From contig JAQBVJ010000056.1 of the NCBI GenBank assembly GCA_027623235.1, positions 1 to 45,446 on the forward strand: 45,446 bases of DNA, read 5' to 3'. Below the pieces are notes generated by a model. That model saw nothing but the letters and a program-made list of their open reading frames with translations. It was not told the DNA's origin and searched no databases. Positions within the stretch are counted from its first letter, which is position 1; every line of letters begins with the position of its first letter. This DNA is from Planctomycetota bacterium (GTDB lineage Bacteria; Planctomycetota; Planctomycetia; Planctomycetales; Planctomycetaceae). Both the position numbers and the translations under genes were made by a program. Shown here piece after piece: positions 8,396-16,066 of the stretch.

Positions 8396-8417
8396 GATGT
8401 TTGCAGGTGGTCCGCCA

Positions 8418-9419
8418 TTATTCAGGCAGGTTGACTCGCTCGCCGCCCGACCGTGTGCACAGGTCGCGAAGAATTGTGAAGTCGATCGTCTTACTGAGCG
8501 ATCGAGCGGATCCGTCGGCCGGAGCGAAGTGAACGACTTCCTGGTGCCAGCTTCCGAAGCCAAAGAAGTGAGCTCCGTTCGCGTTGACGTAGGTGTCAAA
8601 GGTGGATGGATTTTGAGAAGGCGCATTTCCATCCGATCCCCAGTCCGGCTGGCCATTCCCGTCGTCGTCGGCAACCCGGGCACAGGCGCTGTTGCCGTCT
8701 CCCCAGTAACCCATCATCGACTCGCCGAACATCAGCGTGTTACTGGCACCGTCTTTCAAGTCTCGAAACTTGATCGAACTGTCGCGGAAGAGGATGCCGT
8801 TGTTGGTCGTCGGTGAGCCAGCGGTCGGGCTCGTGCCGCTGTTTCCGCGGTAGGTCGAGTACGCGTAGCCGCCCAGGTTTCGACCGGACCCGGCCGGTGG
8901 ACGAGATGCCGGCAGGCTGGCGCTCGGGCAGACGTAAGAGGAAATCACCAGTTGAATGGCTTCCTGATTGTTGGCGGAAGTGCTCTTCCGCTCTTCGTAG
9001 TTGACGTTGGCTGTGCCCTCGCCCATATCGGACAGGATCAGGGCATGCCAGCCCCAGTCCTCAGAGTAAGCCCAGTCGTTCAGCGTGACCTGCGGAGGCA
9101 CGCCGCCGGTCTGAGCACTCGCCTTGCCCAGCGGGATAATCGCCGGCTGCGGCAGCGTGATGGTCGAGTTTCCAGGCGTCGCCGCAGTAATGAAACCCGA
9201 CGGAAACACCTTATGGGTACTCTCATAATTATGAGCCGCCAGCAGGATCTGCTTCATATTATTGACGCATTGTGACCGGCGAGCCGACTCACGAGCGCTT
9301 TGCACCGCGGGAAGAAGTAGAGCGGCGAGGACCGCGATAATCGCGATGACCACCAGAAGTTCGATCAGAGTAAACCCAGATCGCGTCTGGCAGGAAGGAC
9401 AAGAACTCTGACGAGTCAT
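8418..9419 (-). CDS. DUF1559 family type IV pilin-like (prepilin N-methylation) protein
   Basis: The product is 333 residues. The chosen start, ATG 9419, follows GGAGAG with suitable spacing; an upstream in-frame start at 9467 would put non-conserved residues before the pilin signal. The N-terminus has the class III prepilin signal [20 protein letters not shown], cleaved after the glycine before F and methylated on the new N-terminal phenylalanine. It is followed by the strongly conserved [17 protein letters not shown] typical of DUF1559 proteins, which planctomycetes carry in dozens of copies. The C-terminal part contains the DUF1559 signatures [26 protein letters not shown] and FGESMMGYW, and a final HxxxVxFxxxDGS motif ([13 protein letters not shown]). 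It is probably an extracytoplasmic pseudopilin-like protein. A terminator lies downstream. Confidence 0.93.
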   Translation of the reverse strand: MTRQSSCPSCQTRSGFTLIELLVVIAIIAVLAALLLPAVQSARESARRSQCVNNMKQILLAAHNYESTHKVFPSGFITAATPGNSTITLPQPAIIPLGKASAQTGGVPPQVTLNDWAYSEDWGWHALILSDMGEGTANVNYEERKSTSANNQEAIQLVISSYVCPSASLPASRPPAGSGRNLGGYAYSTYRGNSGTSPTAGSPTTNNGILFRDSSIKFRDLKDGASNTLMFGESMMGYWGDGNSACARVADDDGNGQPDWGSDGNAPSQNPSTFDTYVNANGAHFFGFGSWHQEVVHFAPADGSARSLSKTIDFTILRDLCTRSGGERVNLPE

Positions 9420-9725
9420 GACAGCTCTCCGGGTATTCTGACAAGCCTGAAGAAGACCAGTCTGCACCGCGAGAGTTGGAATTCGCGGGCCCGCACGAGC
9501 GGGAAGTCAGCAGGCAGGACGTCTCACCACTTAAACGCACGGGCGGCGGAAAGTTCCGCGCCGAACAGTGTGCGATTTCTCAAATGCGGCGGCATCTTAC
9601 CGCCTTGAAAGCAGCTTGAGAGCGTACCACCTGGTGAAATCCCTTGCAATTCGCATCGACGCGACAAGGTCGACGCGAACGAAGGCTCTCGAAGTGAGAC
9701 CCAGGGGCGCGAGGCCGTACGGAAG
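9420..9725. other. Intergenic stretch, no gene seen
   Basis: These 306 bases separate two leftward genes and must contain the promoter of the DUF1559 gene. No RNA gene, clear hairpin terminator or dispersed repeat was recognised. Confidence 0.5.
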
Positions 9726-10448
9726 TCAGGCTTGCGTGTCCGGCTCTGTGGAGGAACTTGACCTGCTCAACACAGATTTGTGGCGATCTGACTTCAGATC
9801 TTTTTGCAGTTCGATTTTTTCGACCTGTCCGCCTTCGATTCGGAACAGACAATCCGCCAGCCGTTCGGCCTCGGTCGAATTGTGAGTGACATGCAGCGTC
9901 GTGGCACCGGTCTGCTTCTGAACTTCCTCAAGCAGCCCGCACATCCGCTCGCGTGTTTCGTCGTCCAGCGCGCTGAGCGGCTCATCAAGGCACAGCACCT
10001 TCGGCCGGAACGAAAGAGCCCGCCCCAGCGCAACGCGTTGCCGTTCGCCGCCGCTGAGTCCTCGAGGTTTCCGATCAAGCAGATGCTCGATGTCGAGAAG
10101 CTTTGCGAGCTCGCCCACTCGTGACTGGCAGGCCTCCTTCGGGGCCTTGCGAATCATCAGCGCAAAGTCGAGGTGATCGCGAACGGTCATCGTCGGGAAG
10201 AGGGCTCCGTCCTGCGGCACGTAACCGACGCCTCGCACAGCGGTGTCCAGCATCGTCACGTCCCGCCCGTGCAGCTCAATCTTCCCGGCTGAGATGCGTC
10301 GCAGGCCGATCACGGATTCCAGGATCGTTGTTTTTCCGGAACCCGTTTTTCCCATCAGCACGCCGTACTTCCCGGTGGGAACCGTCAGCGACACATCCTT
10401 CAGCCGGAATTCCCCGGCTTCGATGCAGAGTTGAGTGATGTCGATCAT
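9726..10448 (-). CDS. ABC transporter ATP-binding protein (molybdate/sulfate-type)
   Basis: This is a 240-residue ABC ATPase that would power a membrane permease from the cytoplasmic face. All motifs are intact: Walker A GKTGSGKTT (33-41), Q-loop VPQD (77-80), signature LSGGERQRVALGRA (131-144), Walker B VLCLDEP (151-157) and switch histidine in VTHN (H189). The overall pattern (GVGYVPQDGALFPTMTVRDH, then LDEPLSALDDETR) is closest to import ATPases of the ModC/CysA group, but the protein lacks their C-terminal regulatory domain. No permease or binding protein is adjacent; the upstream gene, 26 bases away on the same strand, encodes a VCBS-type exported protein. The substrate is therefore unknown and the permease must be elsewhere. 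Confidence 0.88.
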   Translation of the reverse strand: MIDITQLCIEAGEFRLKDVSLTVPTGKYGVLMGKTGSGKTTILESVIGLRRISAGKIELHGRDVTMLDTAVRGVGYVPQDGALFPTMTVRDHLDFALMIRKAPKEACQSRVGELAKLLDIEHLLDRKPRGLSGGERQRVALGRALSFRPKVLCLDEPLSALDDETRERMCGLLEEVQKQTGATTLHVTHNSTEAERLADCLFRIEGGQVEKIELQKDLKSDRHKSVLSRSSSSTEPDTQA

Positions 10449-10474
10449 GAGCGAGGAAGCATTGAGTGTCGTGT

Positions 10475-11680
10475 TTATTTCGAAGGGTTCTCATACCAGA
10501 ACACGCCCAGATTCGCACGCTCCTCACAACAGATCACGTCGAGATCGCCGTCGGCGTCCAGGTCCGCCAGCTGGATCAGATCGTACTTCACTCCGGTTGA
10601 CCCACCGAGCTGCCGCAACTTCCATTTCGGGTCGCCCTCCGTTGTTCCCTGCAGCCAGACGAGTCCCGTCTTTGCTCCGTTGGCCTGCTCGCACGAGAAA
10701 ACGAAATCCGGAATGCCATCCAGATTGAGGTCCGCTTTTCGGACAGACTTGGCCGTTCCGAGCTGCGCAGCAGGCAGCGTTTCCTCTGCGGTAATCCAGG
10801 GTGTCGGCCCTTCGCCGCGACGGATTCGAAGAATTTCCACCGGCTTGACGGCGACAAGAATCTCATCCAGCACTCCATCATTCGCGGTGGCGATATCAAG
10901 AAACATGACTTCGCGTCCGCTCCCGCCGAGGCTGTGATCGGTCCACTTTGCGTCCGCACGACTGGCCTCTGCACCGGGATTCTCCAGCCACAACAGGCCG
11001 CGCCGATCTCCTTTTCGGTCCGTTGCGACGACGTCAAAATCCCCGTCGCCGTCCATGTCGAACTTTTCGAGCGACATGATCCAGCCGGCATCCCGCAGGC
11101 GATGAAATTTCCAGGCAGTCACGTCGCGCGGATTCTCGGGAGACTCCAGCCAGCCGATGCAGGCTCCGGCTCCTTTCGAACCGACGATCAGGTCGACACC
11201 GTTTCGCCCGTCGACATCAAGCGGCAGAGCAAACATCCACAGTTGAGCATCCATGGTCACGGGGACCGCGTCAGTCTTCCACGCTGACGCATCGAGATAC
11301 TGCTTCGGATCCTTCGGAGCCCAATGAAAAAACATCGTCTTCGTGCGGCCCTCGCACGAACTGACGACATCAACCGCGCCATCTCCGTCAAGGTCGGCGA
11401 ACACGGCATCCTCGGGCGATTTCACTTTCCCGACCGTCACGGCCGGCCAGGCATCAGTGGCATTCTTCGGCCCCGGGTTGAGGTAAGCGCGGATGACGCC
11501 GCCTTCTTCCCACCCCGTCGCGATGTCGAGCCAGCCGTCCTGATTGACATCGGCCAGCCGAACGCCGTCGGCGCCGCGCGAGGAATTGTCGATCGTGTGG
11601 CGAGCCCACGGTTCGTCCGCCGAGGCAGTCGCGATCGAAACTGCGGACAGAAACAGAAACACCGGACAGATACGTCGCAC
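10475..11680 (-). CDS. Exported VCBS/FG-GAP repeat protein
   Basis: The product is 401 residues with the start set at GTG 11680, which follows GGGAGAA. This yields a clean signal peptide (RRICPVFLFLSAVSIATASA, cleavage before DEP). The in-frame stretch upstream is low-complexity and overlaps the neighbouring ExbD region. The mature protein contains repeated calcium-binding-like loops typical of FG-GAP/VCBS beta-propellers: DVNQDGWLDIATG, DLDGDGAVDVV, DMDGDGDFDVV, DLNLDGIPDFV and DLDADGDLDVI, each followed by a W/F-rich strand (LLWLENPG, LVWLQG, VFWYENP). A seven-bladed propeller in the periplasm or outside the cell is likely. It lies 133 bases downstream of the ExbD gene, with no obvious terminator between, so co-transcription is possible but not certain. 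Confidence 0.85.
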   Translation of the reverse strand: MRRICPVFLFLSAVSIATASADEPWARHTIDNSSRGADGVRLADVNQDGWLDIATGWEEGGVIRAYLNPGPKNATDAWPAVTVGKVKSPEDAVFADLDGDGAVDVVSSCEGRTKTMFFHWAPKDPKQYLDASAWKTDAVPVTMDAQLWMFALPLDVDGRNGVDLIVGSKGAGACIGWLESPENPRDVTAWKFHRLRDAGWIMSLEKFDMDGDGDFDVVATDRKGDRRGLLWLENPGAEASRADAKWTDHSLGGSGREVMFLDIATANDGVLDEILVAVKPVEILRIRRGEGPTPWITAEETLPAAQLGTAKSVRKADLNLDGIPDFVFSCEQANGAKTGLVWLQGTTEGDPKWKLRQLGGSTGVKYDLIQLADLDADGDLDVICCEERANLGVFWYENPSK

Positions 11681-11813
11681 CAGGTTCTCCCGGGAAAATG
11701 AATCAATCGGAAAACCTATTCTGAAGCGGGCATCGCCACGACACCAGCCTCCACACGCGGTCTGGAAAAGTCGCCATCGTGGTCGCAGGATGAGCGGCTT
11801 CGGGAAGCCGTGC

Positions 11814-12287
11814 TCAGTTCGCGGAGCGGGGTCGCGATCTGGGGCGGGCGGCCCAGCGGACGGTGTCGAAATTCGCGGCGCGGCAGGTGTCGTAAATGTC
11901 GATGAAGTCTCCGACCGGAACGCCTTGAGCAATGTCGAGCGTCACAGGGATCTCCGGCGCGGCCGCGGCCAGTTGCCTCAGGATCCCTCGCAGTTCATTC
12001 CAGTCGTCGTACCGCTGATCGTTGAGCTCGGCAACAGTCCGACCAGTCGCCGCATTAATCGTGAGCTTGATCATCACCTCGCCGAGTGGTTTCGGGGTGT
12101 CGACCTTTTCTGTCGTCTCAACAGATCCACCGGACAGCGGCGTTTCCAGGTGAGACTCCTTGACCTGACCGGCCGAAGCGAGCACAAAGAAGATCAACAG
12201 AAGAAACACGACGTCGATCATCGGCGTCATGAATGAATCGTCGCGATCTTTCTCGCGATGCAGGCGGGCTGAGACTCGCATGGTCAC
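11814..12287 (-). CDS. ExbD/TolR-family biopolymer transport protein (second copy)
   Basis: This 157-residue protein is a subunit of a proton-driven ExbB/ExbD-type motor. A short basic cytoplasmic tail is followed by one transmembrane helix, TPMIDVVFLLLIFFVLAS (about 21-38), whose aspartate D25 matches the proton-carrying Asp of ExbD. The periplasmic domain includes GEVMIKLTIN and a terminal region ending in a basic tail. Its ATG overlaps the stop of the upstream exbD by 4 bases. The two ExbD proteins differ substantially, so they may form heteromeric assemblies in the pore or serve different partners. Confidence 0.9.
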   Translation of the reverse strand: MTMRVSARLHREKDRDDSFMTPMIDVVFLLLIFFVLASAGQVKESHLETPLSGGSVETTEKVDTPKPLGEVMIKLTINAATGRTVAELNDQRYDDWNELRGILRQLAAAAPEIPVTLDIAQGVPVGDFIDIYDTCRAANFDTVRWAARPRSRPRSAN

Positions 12288-12706
12288 CGGCCCTGCTTCG
12301 GAAGAGCGTTGAAGCCGACCTGCGTGACACCGAATTTCGCGCAGGCCAGCAGGATCGGTTCGATCTCGGCGTAGGTGGCCGAGCGGTCCGCTCGGATCCG
12401 CACTTCAAGCGGCTTCGATTTGTCCTGCGACGCACCGAGGATCGCACTCTCAAGATGACCGATTTCGATCGACCGGCCGGCCATGTGCATCGTGCGGTCA
12501 GCGAGGACGGCTACGACGATCCGGTTGGGAGTTTCGTTGTCCTCATCGAGCTTCGAGGCCAGCGGCAGGTCGACCGCCTCGACGGCATCACTGCGGGCGA
12601 CATGGCTCGCCACAAGGAAGAAGATGATCAGCAGAAACACAATGTCGACCAGCGAGGTCACATTAAAGCTGACAGACTGCGTTCGGCCGCCGGTGGGAGT
12701 TCTCAT
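12284..12706 (-). CDS. ExbD/TolR-family biopolymer transport protein (first copy)
   Basis: This 140-residue ExbD-like subunit has the transmembrane helix TSLVDIVFLLIIFFLVAS (about 17-34) with the essential aspartate D21. A periplasmic domain of about 100 residues follows, with the ExbD-like elements NRIVVAVLADRTMHMAG, PLEVRIRADRSATYAEI and LLACAKFGVTQVGFNAL. The gene overlaps both neighbours by 4 bases: the ExbB stop upstream and the second ExbD start downstream. This is the signature of a tight operon and stoichiometric synthesis. Family knowledge indicates that an ExbD dimer sits inside an ExbB pentamer and couples proton flow to movement of a periplasm-spanning partner. Confidence 0.9.
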   Translation of the reverse strand: MRTPTGGRTQSVSFNVTSLVDIVFLLIIFFLVASHVARSDAVEAVDLPLASKLDEDNETPNRIVVAVLADRTMHMAGRSIEIGHLESAILGASQDKSKPLEVRIRADRSATYAEIEPILLACAKFGVTQVGFNALPKQGR

Positions 12707-13578
12707 CCGCGCAGCTCCCGAGTGGGCTCGTCGCTGCCTTTGACTTTTGCCTTCTTTTTTCGTCGCGCTTCGTCACGTCGGTAGTCGACAAAAACGTGCT
12801 CGGCAGTGAGAGACGCCTCGGCGACAAGTTCATCGATGCGGTTTCGAAAAATCGCGAACGCCGCGAACGCCGGGACGGCCACCGTCAGCCCCATCATCGT
12901 TGTCACGAGAGCTCGATAGATGCCAGGGGCGAGTTCGGACACCGCCGGGTTCGCTTTCGATTCAAACTCCATGAACGCGGTGATCATTCCCCAGACCGTG
13001 CCGAGCAGCCCGAGCATCGGAGCCAGCGTTCCGATCAGGTGCAGATACTCAATCTTGCGGAACAGCCGCGCGGCCTGCTCGGTCGCCGTGTCCTCCATGG
13101 CTTTTTCGACGTCCTGATAGCCGAAGTCGACGACGCTCAACCCGGCACTCAATACGTTCGACAGGAAGCACGGCTGCATCTGGCACTGCTGCAGAGCTTC
13201 GGGAAGTTTCCGCTCGGTCAGATGCTGGTGAACTCCCTTCGCCAGATCGATCGGCATGAGCGAACTGCGACGGATGCTGAGCAGTTGCTCGATGATGAGG
13301 TACACCATCGTGAGGCTCAGCAGAAAAATCAGACCGCCCACGACGCCACCCGTGCGGAGCAGTTCGAGAAGCTCGCCCGTCTCGCTGGACGAATCGGGCG
13401 TCTGCGAGCTCTCTGCGACGGAGCCAGCCGGTGGATTGACTTCTGTGTCGGGACCGGCCGTCGGCGCGGCTTCAGACGGAACGGGTTCCGCCTCCTGCGC
13501 ATTAAGAGCACTCATCAACGCCAGGCACACCAGCAGTGCCGCGGCCGCTCGAACGTGGAACCATCCATGATTCATCAC
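12703..13578 (-). CDS. ExbB/TolQ/MotA-family proton channel protein
   Basis: This is a 291-residue ExbB-like protein. Unusually for ExbB it begins with a signal-peptide-like segment (AAAALLVCLALMSALNAQ, about 11-28) and a Pro/Ser/Glu-rich linker (29-70). The core has three helices: GLIFLLSLTMVYLIIEQLL (82-100), TLAPMLGLLGTVWGMITAF (184-202) and ALVTTMMGLTVAVPAFAAFA (223-242). The GxxxTV-type helix pattern and the polar residues of helices 2 and 3 fit the MotA/TolQ/ExbB fold. The extended N-terminus with a cleavable or anchoring helix is common in planctomycete and Bacteroidota relatives. It forms a 4-base overlap with the following exbD, and lies 57 bases downstream of the TPR gene. Confidence 0.9.
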   Translation of the reverse strand: MMNHGWFHVRAAAALLVCLALMSALNAQEAEPVPSEAAPTAGPDTEVNPPAGSVAESSQTPDSSSETGELLELLRTGGVVGGLIFLLSLTMVYLIIEQLLSIRRSSLMPIDLAKGVHQHLTERKLPEALQQCQMQPCFLSNVLSAGLSVVDFGYQDVEKAMEDTATEQAARLFRKIEYLHLIGTLAPMLGLLGTVWGMITAFMEFESKANPAVSELAPGIYRALVTTMMGLTVAVPAFAAFAIFRNRIDELVAEASLTAEHVFVDYRRDEARRKKKAKVKGSDEPTRELRG

Positions 13579-13635
13579 AAACTCTTTTCTGACAGTGGCG
13601 GCCTGGACACATTCCTATCCGGCTTCCAGTTGATT

Positions 13636-14718
13636 TCAGTCTGCGGTTTGGGACACCGGAGTTTCAATCGCCTGCCGGGACAGTTTCGCGGCGGGCGACC
13701 AGGCATAACGGTCGATCACTTCCTGGTCGAGTTGCAATGCCTGGCGGCGGAATCCGATCTGTTCGAGAGCTCGCGCGGCGTTGAACATTGCTTGAGGAGT
13801 CATCGGGTGATCGCTGTCGTGCAGAATCGGCAGCCGTAAAAACGCGGCCGACGCAAGGTCGTACTCCTGCCGAATGACGTGTGCCTTCGCGATGAGATAC
13901 CACGGGCCGGGCCGCAGTTCTTTTTCGAGTTCCTCAACAAGCGTCTCTCGCCGCGCGAGTTCCAGGTCAGACACTTCGCCAGCTCGCTGCTTGAGCCGCC
14001 ATTCCTGCCAGCCGGCGAGCAGTCGGATCCGTTGGCCCGGTTCCTGAGCGAGAGCCCGCAACTGATCCTGAGCAGCCTCGCCGTATCGAGGGTCCGTCAG
14101 CAGCAGGCTGGCACCAATGAGCCGCATGGCGGCTTCTTGATCGTCCAGCCAGGCCGCCGCAGTGATTCGCGTTTCGTCGTCGACCGGCGTGTCATCCCAG
14201 GCAAGCGGAATGAGCCGAATGTGCCTGGTCGTCACGTCGGCCAGGTACAGCCGTCGAAACTGCGACCCGGCGGCGGCGTATCGACTTTGCCTTAACGAGC
14301 ACCTGACAAGATCGGCGAGGATTTCCCGTCGGACCCAGCGACGCGCTTCATCAGTGAGCGCCTGCGTGAGCGACGCTTCCGCCTGGTCGTATTCGCCTTT
14401 TTCGAGATGCTCAAGACCTCGATCATGAGTCGCCATTCGCGGCGTTTTGACCGAGATCACCTGATCCGCGGGAAAACGCCGATCCTCTTTTGACGTGGAC
14501 GTGCGAAGCTCGATCGCCTCCCCGGTGTAGTCCGTGACCTCGCATTGAAGCGTCACCCGACTGGAAGCAGTCGTCCCCTGGAGAACGACCATGTCGGTGA
14601 ATCGTGTTTGAGCGTCAGTGATGCGAGGTGAGCTGAGCACAACGAGGATGCCGAGCGCGAGCCACGCACTTCTGTGTGCCAGGGACGTCGCAGACCATGT
14701 CGAGTTTCTGTCTGGCAT
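13636..14718 (-). CDS. Exported TPR-like protein of motor cluster
   Basis: This is a 360-residue protein with a signal peptide (AWLALGILVVLSSPRITDAQ, about 19-38). A short beta-rich segment (VVLQGTTASSRVTLQCEVTD, then EDRRFPADQVISVKTP) resembles the SH3-like domain seen in planctomycete TPR proteins. Helical pairs follow: GLEHLEKGEYDQAEASLTQA, LADLVRCSLRQSRYAAAGSQ and AMFNAARALEQIGFRRQALQ. These fit tetratricopeptide repeats and suggest a periplasmic scaffold. It starts 2 bases after the stop of the vWA gene and is followed after 57 bases by exbB, so it is almost certainly part of the same transcript and may bridge the motor to its target. Confidence 0.8.
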   Translation of the reverse strand: MPDRNSTWSATSLAHRSAWLALGILVVLSSPRITDAQTRFTDMVVLQGTTASSRVTLQCEVTDYTGEAIELRTSTSKEDRRFPADQVISVKTPRMATHDRGLEHLEKGEYDQAEASLTQALTDEARRWVRREILADLVRCSLRQSRYAAAGSQFRRLYLADVTTRHIRLIPLAWDDTPVDDETRITAAAWLDDQEAAMRLIGASLLLTDPRYGEAAQDQLRALAQEPGQRIRLLAGWQEWRLKQRAGEVSDLELARRETLVEELEKELRPGPWYLIAKAHVIRQEYDLASAAFLRLPILHDSDHPMTPQAMFNAARALEQIGFRRQALQLDQEVIDRYAWSPAAKLSRQAIETPVSQTAD

Positions 14719-14720
14719 GC

Positions 14721-15779
14721 TCAGCGCTTCCCGAATTTCGTGACGTCGCGGTACCGGTACGTGCCGCCGTTCTGCCTCGAGAGGCGACCGAGGTGGTTTT
14801 CGATTCCGAGAAAGCCGCCCTCGCCGAATTCGATCGCGTGAATCTGCGTCCGGCCTTTGTTGATCCTCTTGATTTCTTCGAGGTCCGGTTTGGACAGGAT
14901 CGGCTGGTCGGCATCAGTCAGCAGAAAAATATGCTCAGGCCGGTAGCCGAGTGCTTTTCGGATCGCGGGCATGTGAGCGGTACCGCCATCCGGGGTCACG
15001 CCGCGAATAAACTGGTAGGCCAGCGTGCGGTTGATGTCAGTGCCCCACCACAGAGACGCGGGTTGTCCCCGCAGCGTCAGTTCGTTCATGCCGCTGTTGT
15101 AAAAGATGATTTGAAACTGCTGCGTCGAGTCGAGGCTCTGCAGGCTTGCCATGAGCTCGGCTTTGGCGACTCGCAGTTGCCCGTAAAATCCCATGCTGCC
15201 TGAGTGGTCAACGAGGTAGACAAAACGAGTTCCCTTCGCGCGGATGTCGAAGAAAGAAGTCGTACCCTGCGCCGCGCTGAGAGCGGCTCCTGGCGGCGGA
15301 GCCCCTTTCAGGCCCGTCAGTGTGTCGTTCGCGGCGGCCGTCCTGGGGAGGCTCATCGCAGCTCCGCCGGGACCGATGACTCCGGGAAGTTCGGAATCGG
15401 GTAGAGCCAGTTCCGCAGGAAGCTCGCTGAACCTCGGAGTCGACTCGGCAAGCTGAGCCTCGGTCGGAATCGTTTCGCTCGTCTCGTCGGAATCGGCGGT
15501 TGTCTGCTGAGCGGTTTCCGGGTTGTTTTCCGAATTGTCGTCGGTCGCTTTGACGTAGATACCGACGTCGCGGAAGTTCTCTTCGGCCGCTCCCGAGTGG
15601 CCCTGATCGCAGCTCTGCATGCTGAGGGCAAAGCCGATCAGGATCGTGCCATGGACACAGACCGACGCAATCCAACTGGGCACGGCCGCGCGTTCGGTCG
15701 TCGCCTCGCGATCAAAGTTCGGCGGTGTCCAGTCTCGACGTGCCACGGGAGGTCCTTTGGGACCGAAAGGAATTTTCAT
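14721..15779 (-). CDS. TonB-anchored von Willebrand factor A domain protein
   Basis: This is a 352-residue protein at the head of the motor operon. The cytoplasmic N-terminus is followed by one transmembrane helix (about 35-53) containing SVCVHG (39-44). This matches the SVCIHG of TonB, whose Ser and His contact ExbB/ExbD (here S39 and H43). An acidic, Ser/Thr/Pro-rich linker (about 70-170) leads to a vWA domain (about 183-350). The MIDAS is complete: DHSGS (191-195), T267 in DGGT and D289 in LLTDAD. No TonB C-terminal domain is present. The likely role is a metal-dependent ligand-binding domain driven by the ExbB/ExbD motor, which is an inference from topology and context. A purine-rich segment precedes the ATG. 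Confidence 0.88.
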   Translation of the reverse strand: MKIPFGPKGPPVARRDWTPPNFDREATTERAAVPSWIASVCVHGTILIGFALSMQSCDQGHSGAAEENFRDVGIYVKATDDNSENNPETAQQTTADSDETSETIPTEAQLAESTPRFSELPAELALPDSELPGVIGPGGAAMSLPRTAAANDTLTGLKGAPPPGAALSAAQGTTSFFDIRAKGTRFVYLVDHSGSMGFYGQLRVAKAELMASLQSLDSTQQFQIIFYNSGMNELTLRGQPASLWWGTDINRTLAYQFIRGVTPDGGTAHMPAIRKALGYRPEHIFLLTDADQPILSKPDLEEIKRINKGRTQIHAIEFGEGGFLGIENHLGRLSRQNGGTYRYRDVTKFGKR

Positions 15780-15780
15780 T

Positions 15781-15892
15781 AGTTATTTGTCAATAGTCAT
15801 TTGTCATTGACGATTCACGGCCACGAGTTTCGCCGATTCGGGCAATGACAAATGAGAATTGACTAATGACAACTGACAAATAGTAAAGCTGA
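15781..15892. repeat. AT-rich repeat cluster built on TTTGTCA/TTAGTCA units
   Basis: The segment contains many direct and inverted copies of a heptamer-like unit (TTTGTCA, TAGTCAT, ATTGTCA and complements TGACAAA, TGACTAA). The 13-base block TCATTTGTCATTG (15798-15810) recurs inverted near 15843-15855 as CAATGACAAATGA, with a GC-richer centre between. It lies immediately upstream of the vWA operon start and is much more AT-rich than its surroundings. Confidence 0.7.
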
Positions 15893-15951
15893 ACGGTGAA
15901 GTGTCGGACCGATTCCGACCCGCCGCCAGTTCAGGTTCCACAGCAGTCAGG

Positions 15952-16009
15952 AGCAGGGCCGGTTCCCACCGGCCGCAGTCAGGTTCGGCCGGTAGGAACC
16001 GGCCCTGCT
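15952..16009. repeat. Palindromic repeat, 24-base arms
   Basis: Arm 15952-15975 begins AGCAGGGCCGGTTCC and arm 15986-16009 ends GGAACCGGCCCTGCT. The arms are reverse complements at 23 of 24 positions with a 10-base loop. It sits between the promoter side of the vWA operon and the 3' end of the LolA-like gene. It could act as a terminator or as a dispersed palindromic element. Confidence 0.85.
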
Positions 16010-16031
16010 TCAGAACGGATTCTCATACGCA

Positions 16032-16066
16032 CTTTCTTTGCGGATCTCAGCGTCTTTGCGACTTTG
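16032..16066 (-). repeat. Dispersed repeat of CGCAAAGACGC type, copy 1
   Basis: Read on the minus strand it begins CAAAGTCGCAAAGACGC. A copy with 29 of 35 identical bases lies at 45372-45406. The stop codon and the last few codons of the LolA-like gene lie inside this repeat. Confidence 0.8.

Noticed and set aside
12796..13839. 347-codon plus-strand frame opposite exbB
   Set aside because: Charged, low-complexity translation; ExbB is clear on the minus strand.
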